Assembly (NCBI GenBank): GCA_037178975.1
Contig: JASJZH010000004.1
Location: 2,418,001 to 2,482,000, forward strand
Source: Oscheius tipulae
Taxonomy: Eukaryota; Nematoda; Chromadorea; Rhabditida; Rhabditidae
DNA length: 64,000 nucleotides
Reading direction: 5' to 3'
The position numbers and the translations under genes are program-made. Below are positions 45,201 to 54,744 of this stretch, piece by piece (position 1 is the stretch's first letter; each line of letters begins with the position of its first letter). Below the pieces are notes generated by a model, which searched no databases, was not told the origin of the DNA, and was given only the letters and a program-made list of their open reading frames with translations.

Positions 45201-48200
45201 CATCTCCTGGACACGTTGTCCCAGCGCTCCGGCGTCGAAATGATCAGCCGTCCACGCTGAAGCAGCTTCAGATCGGTCGAGGGCTCGCCCGTCAGCTGAC
45301 AGACTGTGACATCCAGAGCGGGACCGAGACGTTGCACCCAGTCGCTGTAGACTTTGTTGGCAAGGTCCTCCATCGGCGAGACGTAGACACATTTGGCATC
45401 GGGCTGATTGGTGAAGTGGCGCATAATGGCCAGCTCGGCACAGACCGTCTTCCCTGATCCATTCGGCGCGGCCACCAGCACATTGTCATTGTTCTCGTAG
45501 ACGGTACGGAAGACTGAAAAACTCATGATTAGCCACTCACTAGATCCCATTCGATTTTGGCACCTGAGACCGTACTAAGATTGTTTGTCTCGTAATCTGA
45601 CCACTACCCGACTGCGCCATTGGAACAAGTTCGCGCGAATTGCCCAAGAATACATGGGAGAACGAAAATAGGGGAAGGCAATAAAAAGATGGGGAAAACT
45701 GCTACCTTGAGTCTGGATGGGATTGAAGACAGTAACTCCGGACTCCTTGAGGATCTTCTCGTAATTCGACTCGTCCAGTGCGCTGACGGGCAACGGCTGC
45801 AGATCGAGCAGTTCAGTCGGAGGCGGGTACTTCTCGGGCGGGATCAGATGGCGGAAGGAGATCGGCAACGAGGTCTGACTGCCGAGCCAGCGATCCGAAA
45901 TGACGTGGACGTAGTAGAGTGGAGGCATCGGATCGAAGAGTTTCACGTACATCTTGACCAGATGCTCATCTTCGCAGAACTTGTGCTTCAGGAGGAAGTA
46001 CTCGTGATGCAGAATTCGCTCGTCGTCGTTGTCCTGGACGAAGATCCAAAAGCCTTCGGCATTCCCGTGCACTTTGTCGTCCCATTTGAAGTCGGGCGTG
46101 ATCGTGAGTTCGATTTTCAGCGTGGTACGAGTGATTGGCTGGATGAGGGTCGAGAGCTCGAGCTTCGGGAACTGAAAAAAGCAACTTTTAACCATTTGTC
46201 TGTCTATCTGAAGCCATCTGCCTGTGGCCTGTTGTAGAAACTAATGATTTGGACTCGAGTGACCAGGGTTCGATCCTGCACTACAATTCTTGTAAATTTT
46301 TGTAGAGTTTACTGAGCTAAGTGTTTTGGTAAGGTTTTAAAATGATTAAGGCCTAAAAGAACAAAAAAAACAAGCAAACCTGTCTAATGAACTTGTAGAG
46401 CGGCTTTCCCATCTTGGGCATCTTGATCAGATCTCCGAGCTGATGTTGGTCCAGGTCGTAGAGTCGTTCGAACTGGTAGTTCTTCTTGTCAATGCTGCGC
46501 ACCACTTCCGAGGGAATCTTTTTGAATTGATGCAGCGGATTGAGAGACTGCCATTGCCGCGCGGTGACCATCTTGCTCAGACCGAGAACCTTGTGTGCGA
46601 GCTCGGCCCAGCCACGCCAGAGGATGATTTCGAACATAGCGCGGAAGAGACGACCGGCCGACTGGGCAATGAAGACCATATCTGATTGAAGGGCGAAGCC
46701 TTCCAGTTTCAGCTGAGAGATGTACGCCTGAATTTTTAGGTCCAATATAGTGAAGCAATATGAAGTACACACCTGAAGAAGGACATTCGTCTTGGCACTT
46801 CCCTCCGACAGACTCTCCTTGATTGGAATTGGGACAAGTTCAGCCAGCTTCTGTAGCTCCAGCTTTTCTTCTTCTCTCACGGCGATGTGACGGAACTCGC
46901 TGGACAGGGAGAAGATGCGGAATAGATCAATCTCGTTGCTCTCCGGCTTCAGTCGCTCATTGTATGTTTTCATCGACTGGAAGGTGATGTAGTAATGGGA
47001 GGCGATACGACCAAGCTCTGTGGCCTAAAATACCATTTTAGACAAACTATAAAATTATATATTCACCTGAATAACACCCGACTTCTTGTCGTAATTGATC
47101 AGATGATTCTTGTCCAATGTCATGCAGGCAGTGTGGATGAGATCGGCACGGCGCTGCTCGAGATACGGGTCGTTTTTCTGAAAATATTGTTTAAAAAAGT
47201 ACAACCCCACAGAACTTACAACTTGATCAGGGGAAATGTGATAGACGGACGGGGATTTGACCATTCGAACGAAGAGGTAGGTGTAGCCGAGCCAATCCAT
47301 TGCATCTTTTACGGAATTGATCGTTCCGAGGACGACTTCGGCATTCAACATATCCGGCAGACGGGGGATCATCTGACTTTCCACAGGGAGCTGAAAAGGT
47401 ACCGTGGGGGTGAAATTTTTTAGCATTTAGGAGAGGCTGCTAATAAAAAAAATTGAAGATTACCTGTTGATTCATCAGGGACAAATAGAACTGGAGCTCG
47501 TTATGACTTGTGATCAGAATACCCTCTCCTCTAGAGTCGTACTGCGGTCGACCGGCACGACCGAGCATCTGCATCACGTCCAGAGCTCCCAGCTCGGTCC
47601 AATGTCCCTTCTCCGGGTTGTAGATCTGCGTGCCTTTGATGATGACAGTATGGGCGGGCAGATTGACTCCCCAGGCCAGCGTGGCCGTAGAGACGAGGAC
47701 CTGGATGTGCTTGTCGGAGAACAGATCCTCCACGAGGGTACGATCCACACGGTTCATTCCGGCATGATGGATGGCAAAGCCGTACGGCAGTAGGTCCTTC
47801 AGGTCGAGATTCTTCACCTGTTCGGCCTCGGTACGGAGAATTTCCGTGCTGGCGCTGCCCTCACGCATGAAATTCGATAGCGTGTCCTTCTCGAGGCACA
47901 GATCTCTGATAGCTTTGGCCGTCTTCGCCGTTTCTTTGCGCGAATGCACAAAGACCAGGACCTAAATTTGAGAAGGTTTCGAGTAAAATTGATAGTCAAA
48001 CCTGACTCTTTCCTGCGTGATTCATGATCTTATCGTAGACGACGTCATTCATGGCCTGGAAGCGCTTGAGGGCCTTTTTTTCCGTGATTCCAATGTAATG
48101 CTGGTCGAGGGGGACGGGGCGGAAGCTGAAAAGAACTAGTTCTACGATAATCCAGTGGGGATTTAACCTGTTATCGAAGTAGTACAGATGCTCCGGCTTG

Positions 48201-50736
48201 ACTCTGAGGAAGGTAGCAACGTCATGATAATTGGGCAGGGTGGCAGAGAGTCCGACCAGGCGACACATGTCGCTGGACTGCTCCATCTGTCTCAAACTTC
48301 TGACGACGATAGCCTCCAAGACGGGTCCACGATCGTCGTGCAGGAGATGGATCTCGTCGAAGATAACCAAGCGTACCAGCTGATTGTAGGCACGTTCACC
48401 GCCTAAATTAGCCAGACTGATATAAAAAAAATGACCAGTAAACGAACCTTTTCTCGTGACAATATCGTACTTTTCCGGCGTGCAGACAATGACCTGGGTG
48501 GCCATAAACTGCTCCTTGTTCATCTGGGCATCACCGGTCATCTCGCCGACGGTAATTCCAAACGGCTTCAGACGTTTCGTGAAGTTGCCGACCATCTCCT
48601 GGACGAGTGACTTCATAGGGGCTATGTAGATGCACTTGAACTCATCCAGTCGTACGGAGCCGTCATCGTTCAGATGCTTGCCAATCTCGTGCAGAATTGT
48701 GAGCAGGGCCACGTTCGTCTTACCGGCCCCCTGAAAATAGAGACATTACTCAGACCAAAGTAAGAAAAAACTGACAGTAGGAGCACAGAGCAGGAGATGT
48801 TCGTCGCTCTTTAGGGCACTCTGGCACAGCTTCGACTGAATTCTGTTCAGGCTCTTGAAGCCTTCGAAAGCCGGTTGTGCCCATTTGGGCAGCTCCGAGA
48901 TCGGAATGAGCTTCTCGTTTTCGGCAAATGGACGCGGATTGCTGGCCGGCACGAAGATTTCCTCGTAGCTCTTATGCTGCTTCCTCCACGACCCCTGTGG
49001 CATGTCGCATCTGAAGATTCGTTTTCAAAGAAAACGACAAAAAAGCCTACTTTTTGTTGCTCATATGATGTCCGCCCTGGGCGAAAGAGAGATCCTGCAG
49101 ATCGAGAACTTTGCGAGCGCTGAGCCATTTTCCAGCGGCCACAGCCTCATCCCCGGCGGCTGCTTGGGCACGTTTTGACGCGGCGCGGTCCTTCTTGCTT
49201 CTTTCCGTCTCGACAATGTCACCGTCATCGACCTCCTGCAATTGTTGAAGAATGTTGTGCAGCTCCGGGCGCAGACGCATTTCCTCCTCGATCTGAAAAG
49301 AAATCGGTTATACTGAGACAGGAGATCTTTTAAGAACATGTATAGAGCAATGAAGCTCGAGTACTATATGGTAAGACAGAATGCTTTGTCCAAAGCAGCG
49401 ATCGAACCCGATACGTTTGGATTTGTAATAGGGGAGCTATTCGATTGAACCATTCGAATGAGCTCGCGGTCCTCGTTCAGAATTAGACTATGATAGGGAG
49501 GTACACGCTATAGAGCGACAAAAATTTTACAAACCTTGACACGCTCTTCATCTTGAGCCTGCTTCAGGAGTGTGCAATAGAGAACAAGATTTCTATGCTG
49601 TCTCAGGGTCTTGATGAAGTCGAAATTGTCGAATCCGAGCAGAAGGACGAGCTTGTTCTCGCAGTCGCGATCATCTTGGGCTTCCTGCAAATTTTGATCT
49701 AAAGAAACACGAAGCAAGAATGTACCTTGAGAATGCTGATGACTTCGGCCACCTTCTGCTGTGCAATGATCGGGTCCTGGTAGAATTTGGAGAGGCTGCG
49801 CTGAATCCAATGAGCGTCGACGTCACGTGCATGGAGTCCGCCCTTCTTGCCCTCGGTCTCGTCGTCCTCGTTGAAGCCTCGGCCGTGGAGAACCTCATCG
49901 AAATCGGCCTCCACGCCGCCCTCATCGCCGGAGCTCTCCTCGTCATCACGCTTGATATCGTGGAAGGCCTGCTCCTCTTCCTCCTCGTCCGACTCGAACT
50001 GCACGTTGACCCCCTCGTTCTCGTCGATATCGTCCTGCAATTTGGCATAAAAGAAGGCAACCGCAGTGAACTGCATACCGTCTCCATTTGATTTTCCTCG
50101 TCGACATGGTAGTCGCTGATCTTCTTGGCCAGGTTGATCAGCATGTGACAGCGTTCGTCCGTGATCTTGAGCAGCAGGACCTCGAGCTCCCTCTTCTTGT
50201 CCTTCTCCTTGATCTTGTCACTCTTTAGGACTTTCAGCACTTCGTCAGCAGCTCCGCAGAGAATGTCTCGCGGCTGGTCTCCGATGGCGTCCTGGATCGT
50301 AGCGAGAAGAATTTCGTAGGTCTGACGCGTCTCCTGAGTCCGGGGCTTGTAGTCGCCGCTGAACTCCTGGCTGTCCTTCGCCCGGACGCTCTTCGTCATC
50401 GAGCGGTACTCGTTCTCATTCTCGCCCTTGCGCTTCCTGAAAAGACCATGCTTATGATACATTGAAGACCAGAAACAAACTTTTTCTTCTTGTCCTTGTC
50501 CTCGACGGGGGCCTTGCCACGCTGGTACTTGTCGCCCATCTTCATCGACCTCATCACCCGATCATTCAGAGGCATAACCTCACCAGTTGGCTCCTCGCGA
50601 GCACGTCGATCCGTCAGGTTATAGTCGACCGACAAAACCAGATTCGAGTTCTGAAAATCGGCCAGAGTTTTGGAAGGGGAAAAAGACATACTTGTCGGTA
50701 CTCATACTGTTGAACTCGAGCGGCCTCGTCGGCCAT
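42204..50736 (-). CDS. brr2: Spliceosomal U5 helicase BRR2 (SNRNP200)
   Basis: The two-cassette Ski2-like RNA helicase that unwinds U4/U6 during spliceosome activation. The model starts [15 protein letters not shown] at 50736 and ends [11 protein letters not shown] at 42206, about 2,150 residues with many short introns. Order: BRR2 N-terminal region ([44 protein letters not shown]); helicase cassette 1 with [51 protein letters not shown] and [13 protein letters not shown]; Sec63 domain; cassette 2 with [24 protein letters not shown] and HMVGLANRP; second Sec63 domain. As in other BRR2 proteins, cassette 2 has altered motifs and is likely inactive. Several introns are enlarged (43477-43578, 43879-44261, 46172-46379, about 49295-49532) and contain tRNA-like sequence. 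Confidence 0.96.
43511..43545 (+). repeat. Fragment of a tRNA-like repeat in a brr2 intron
   Basis: The word GCGTCTGAAGCCATATGCTTGTGGCCTATTG lies here, nearly identical to the segment at 46200-46235 and related to 34206-34236. Only the head of the element is present, without a B-box. The host intron is 102 nt. Confidence 0.5.
44013..44212. repeat. Pair of tRNA-like relics in a brr2 intron
   Basis: Two modules in a 383-nt intron. On the plus strand at about 44020-44034, TCTGG-TTCAATC-CCAGT forms a perfect T arm with a consensus B-box (GGTTCAATCCC). On the minus strand at about 44127-44205 is another B-box (GGATCGATCCC) with a GC-rich flank (GCGGCGCCG...CGCCGG) and a run of eight T at its 3' end that would terminate Pol III. 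Neither folds into a full cloverleaf by eye. Confidence 0.45.
46195..46290 (+). repeat. tRNA-like repeat in a brr2 intron
   Basis: Begins TGTCTGTCTATCTGAAGCCATCTGCCTGTGGCCTGTTGTAG (A-box-like TGGCC...) and has a B-box AGGGTTCGATCCTG at about 46267-46280. The A- to B-box distance of about 40 nt is that of a tRNA. This is the most complete copy of the group that shares the TCTGAAGCCA head, and it sits in the sense orientation relative to the window and antisense to brr2. Confidence 0.55.
49395..49470 (-). repeat. tRNA-like relic with hairpin in a brr2 intron
   Basis: The minus strand shows an A-box match (TGGTTCAATCG) and a B-box match (GGGTTCGATCG) at tRNA spacing. The A-box sits in the loop of a strong hairpin (49434-49465) in which GAGCT and ATTCGA pair with TCGAAT and AGCTC around a single bulge. 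A normal cloverleaf is not formed. Confidence 0.45.
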
Positions 50737-53066
50737 TTTTTCTTGTTCACGGAGCTCTAAAATGATAGATGGATTTAAGATAGAAAAAGGGAGAAGATGC
50801 ATTAAGACAAAAACTTGCCGGAAAATTATCGACTTTTACGCTTGAAAACTGCTCTTCATCAAAATGTAACCGGTTACATTTAAAAAATAACGAAACTAGT
50901 AAGTTTTCTAGCACGAAACTATGCTTTACGTGATACATTGAATGACGTTTTGCGAACGAAAGGTACTTCCAGCTCGAAGCCTACTTTGAAACGGCTTAAC
51001 AGCGTTTTTCAAACCTTCTTTTCAAAAGCAGGTATTAAGGACAAAAAATGAAGGAAGCATTGGAAGTTCTACTTTCGAATCATAAAAAGAGCTAAAATCG
51101 ATGAATCACAGAGCACCTGCCAAATTAAATGTGAAAACAAGGAAATATTAGAAAGGTAGAAATTGCAACAACACGAAGCCAAAAGAGGTTTCCACCTCAA
51201 AACAACTGGGAAAAAATCTTTATACCATAGCTACAATATGCTCTAACGGATTATAACTAGAATATGGAACGCAAATGGATATACAGGTACAATCCGGGGG
51301 GATAAAGCACGTAAGATGTAGGGAAAATATAAAATTTTTAAGAGAACATTGGTTATTGACCCCTTGGTGGCATCTCCCTAACAGACCGTGGTCAAATGCA
51401 CATTGATGGTCATTTACGGATAAGATGAGTGTGACCAGATTGTTCATCAAATAAGCTCCTAGAATAAACGGGGATGGGCTGGAAAGCACGCAAATACACC
51501 AGAATATAGAAGACCTAGTTGCCATCGAACATCGTACCATGGAACATGCGATTAGTATAATAGAGATGTAGGATCGGCTTTGAGCTCTGAAAATGGTCCT
51601 TAATAGCGTTAAAGGGGGAAAAGTACTTGTTTATGTGAGGAGCTGCCAGTTATCTTGTGATCCGTGGCGTGAAGGAACCAATGACTGGTTGGTTCGAATG
51701 CTCTGGTTAAATGTACGGGCTGTCCCGCCGTCAACAGCATTCAAGCCGGCACTCATGGCGTAACTGCAAGATTTTTTTAAATGTAAAATCGTGATTTTGA
51801 AGCATTTGCAAGGCGAAAGAATGATAGCGAACCAACCATAAGATCCACTGCCACAACTATTCGTGCGTAGAGCTTGGGGTAGAAGAGCAGAGACGTCCGT
51901 CGTCGTGCCCATTTTTTTAGTCGGATAATCGAAAACTGAAACGATAAGAGAGTAAAAAGGATGAATCAGCTAGAAGAATACAAATCAGCGGGAATTATAA
52001 CAATTTTTTTTTACATGCTGCCCGTACAATTTTTAGGCGATTCGCTGTTTAAAACAAACACTTTAGAATGTACGACGTAACGAATATTATATTCGAAATT
52101 GGCTGCGTACTGGCCCCCAAGCCTACCGTCGGCAATAGAGCGCGTTTTCTGATTTTCTTTATGCAGCATCTGAAACAAGGAGCTGCACAGAATTCAACCA
52201 AAAATACGGTTAGCTCGGTGATTTGCGGTCTGAAATAGGAAAAAAAAGGCTGGCAACTGGCAGAATACAACAAATATTAAAAGGCTGCGGTTGAGACGGT
52301 ATACACAAGATCCTTGGTTTGTTTTGCAGAATTCTCGCCTAACAAATGGTAAGTAGCGTGCTAGAAACAATGATTTTTGAGTAGAAGATGGGGTAAGAGC
52401 TGGATTTTAGAGGACCCACTCAAAGAATATTGCCGAAGTGTGTTTCTGGGCAAGAAACTACTTGCCGACCGAAGTAGGTGAGCGTGAGCAGCTAACGGAG
52501 GTGACGTTGGACAGCAAATGTCTTCACAACGGCTTCTAGTTCTTCGAAAAGACAACATAAATGTGCGCACAACATTTTGGGAGACTTGAGACGTGTTTCC
52601 CGACTGCCTAGGCCTGATTTCACAAGCACATTCCCTAAACAAATCATCTAATTTCGCGCGGAATTGCTGTTTCTCCAGTGTATTGAACAGAACAGGGTTG
52701 TCAGTGAACGAAACGGGAAACAAAAATCTAAACCATTTCAAATGAAACAGCGGAGTCAAACGCGATCCAGTTGAGCCTTCAACGAACGAATCTCCCGTGC
52801 ATTCTGTGCTGGTTCCTTTTCTAGCCACACGCATCCAGTTTTGTCTCCCTTCGCCTGTGAAGCTTCAGCTGGGTTTCAGTCGTTCTATTAATCTGACTGC
52901 TCTCTAAGAGCGCCATTCCGGCATCGTCCATATGTGTCCGTGTTTGCTCGGAACGAATCGGTAATCAGACTAAATAAAACCCATGTTTCCCATGGCAAAG
53001 CAAAACACTCACGATATGAACAATTTACTGAAATGTTAGTGAAATGTATAGAACGAAAGATGTATT
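50737..53066. other. Gene-poor region upstream of brr2
   Basis: A 2.3-kb stretch, the largest in the window without a confident gene. It is AT-rich with many short A/T runs. The brr2 side should hold its promoter; a TTTTAG acceptor occurs about 25 nt upstream of the brr2 start. Minus-strand frames at 51220-51540 and 52361-52834 lack recognisable domains and have unusual composition; they are not called as genes. No tRNA, repeat copy or transposase was seen. Confidence 0.5.
51631..51912 (-). CDS. Small ORF, doubtful
   Basis: A 93-codon frame beginning MGTTTDVSALLPQALRT. It contains an internal stretch with GT...TTGCAG ends (about 51836-51766) that would remove a lysine/cysteine-rich, T-rich segment and keep the frame, giving a roughly 70-residue protein ending SQDNWQLLT. 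The intron-like segment and its preserved frame are the only evidence. I do not recognise the product, and it may be chance. Confidence 0.22.
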   Translation of the reverse strand: MGTTTDVSALLPQALRTNSCGSGSYGWFAIILSPCKCFKITILHLKKSCSYAMSAGLNAVDGGTARTFNQSIRTNQSLVPSRHGSQDNWQLLT

Positions 53067-54120
53067 TTACTTGGGAGGCAACAACCTTCTCAGAATTCTG
53101 TCAAGTTGAGATACATCGTAGTTGGGATGATTCTCCACCATGTGGTTGATGGTCGCCTTGACAAGTGCCGTTGACTTGACACTCAGCGGAGCTGCTTGGT
53201 TGGCCTCGAGCTGACTAGACATGTACATTTTGCGAAGGATAATAACCTTTTCTGAATCATGCGTACAGTTGTTTAGTAAGAGAGCACGAACCTCGATTGG
53301 TCAGGTTGAGATGAAGACATTTCTGCGTGAAGAGCTGTACGTCGGCGTGCTCAAAAATTTCATGAAACTTTGCGATGAAGACTTGAGCAGCAGGAAGACC
53401 TTGTGTGATAACAACGATATTGTCTTTGATGATTCTGGAAGAAATAATTCAATGGGAATCAGAGAACTGTTACCTCTTGCCAATCGTTTTCTGCATGTCT
53501 TCTGTGTAGAGATGTCGAGTGAGCTCGCGAGATGTCAGCCGAGATCCTATGTCCACGATGTCTTCGAGAATTTTGAGCAGTTCGGGCATGGCATCGCGTG
53601 TGATGGGATGAAGAACTTCCTGAACAAAGACAATCAGTCGGAAAAGATGTATGATCCTACAGTGTCAGCAGCTTCTCTGGCTTCTTTTAGTTTTTGTTTT
53701 CGAATCTCCAGCTCTTTCTCTTGCCTCGACGTATCGCGTTCTTTCTTTGCACGTTCCTGAACTAAAACATTCCATTGTCTTTCCTTTTCCTAATTCCTAA
53801 ACAAAAAACTGGTTCACCTTTCTATTCAAGACGATATCCTGCTTCCATTTCGCCGACCTTCTCTTGCTTTTATTCCGATCGCTTCGAAGCTCCTTTTCTT
53901 TCTCTTCATCGCTGTCATAATCTAGTTTCAAACGGAGAGTCTCCGGAGCTGAAAGAAGTTCATGTACTAACAATAAAAGAGCAAGCATACTTTCTTGATA
54001 AATATCCCCCACAGTACCGCCGAGAGCGTTGAGAAGACCCTTAGAGGTCTCGACGGCAGCTGCTAAATTCGGCACAAGAACATCGAGAACTGCTTCGATT
54101 TCATCCAAAGTTCGTGACAT
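53067..54120 (-). CDS. Charged protein of unknown function
   Basis: Start at 54120, just after a TTTGCAGAAG acceptor-like site; stop at 53067. At least six exons. The protein begins with a helical segment (MSRTLDEIEAVLDVLVPNLAAAVETSKGLLNAL), then a highly charged part (KLDYDSDEEKEKELRSDRNKSKRRSAKWKQD) and a coiled coil (RAKKERDTSRQEKELEIRKQKLKEAREA). A longer conserved-looking globular part follows (VQEVLHPITRDAMPELLKILEDIVDIGSRLT, IIKDNIVVITQGLPAAQVFIAKFHEIFEHADVQLF, SQLEANQAAPLSV), ending RILRRLLPPK. No signal peptide or membrane span. I cannot assign a family. The even use of helix and the clean splice sites support a real gene. It is divergent from the small secreted protein with only 77 bp between start codons. 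Confidence 0.68.
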
Positions 54121-54197
54121 CTTCTGCAAACAACAAGTTATTGAATAGGTAGACATGTCTTGACATGATAAGGAAAGCATTTGGAAGAGTTATTGCG
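54121..54197. promoter_or_regulatory. Very short bidirectional spacer
   Basis: Only 77 bp separate the start codons of two divergent genes. It must contain both 5' ends, or one gene must begin transcription inside the other. The minus-strand side has a TTTGCAG acceptor, so that gene is probably trans-spliced and its promoter could lie beyond the spacer. Confidence 0.4.
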
Positions 54198-54668
54198 ATG
54201 CGTTTCTGGCTGACGGGTGGTCTTCTGCTGGTAGCTCTCACAGCTGCTTTTGCGGCCGAATGGTAGGCTACTCAAGGCATCGAAACCATTTTTGGCGCCT
54301 ATTCCAATGACAAATTTCAGCCAACTCGCGGTGTACTTTGACTTGGAGGATCAACTTTGCAGTGACAATAGTTGTATCGAAATGGATGGAAACATCGAGA
54401 CGTTTGGACTCATGAAGGGAAAAGTCAATGCGACAATCTGCAAGGATGCGAAACTCGCCTGCATCAAGGTGAGTAGACAAACAGCTCAAACAAAACACTT
54501 TAGTACCGCAAATGCCAAAAGAACTGCTTCATACAGTGGGGAGACCCGAGCAACCCCTACGGCTCTACAAATCCCTGCCGCCTGGTGATTCCCCTGTGCA
54601 AAGACATCGATCCGAAGGCGTACCTGAACAGAAGAAAGTTTATCGACAACGACCCATTCATTATTTGA
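54198..54668 (+). CDS. Small secreted cysteine-rich protein
   Basis: Three exons encode about 120 residues. The first exon is a signal peptide (MRFWLTGGLLLVALTAAFAAE). The mature part has nine cysteines (C-x10-12-C-x4-C...), including CIKYRKCQKNC and NPCRLVIPLC, with NPYGSTNP between, and ends with NDPFII. Introns follow GCCGAATG and TGCATCAAG, both short. No family was recognised. It could be a secreted matrix, defence or lysozyme-like protein; invertebrate-type (destabilase) lysozymes are also small and Cys-rich, but their motifs were not clearly seen. Confidence 0.72.
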
Positions 54669-54744
54669 CGAAAAACAAACAAGAAAACAATATCTGAAGC
54701 GCTACGACTAGTAACAGAGAATAAATACGAAACATCTACATCTT

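Noticed and set aside
45620-46237. 205-codon plus-strand frame
   Set aside because: Antisense to brr2 Sec63-domain exons that match the family; its end comes from the intronic tRNA-like repeat.
51220-51540. 106-codon hydrophobic minus-strand frame
   Set aside because: Looks like a membrane protein only through composition; no family and no neighbouring exons.
52361-52834. 157-codon minus-strand frame in the gene-poor region
   Set aside because: No recognisable domain, no supporting splice structure and no start context; left as intergenic.
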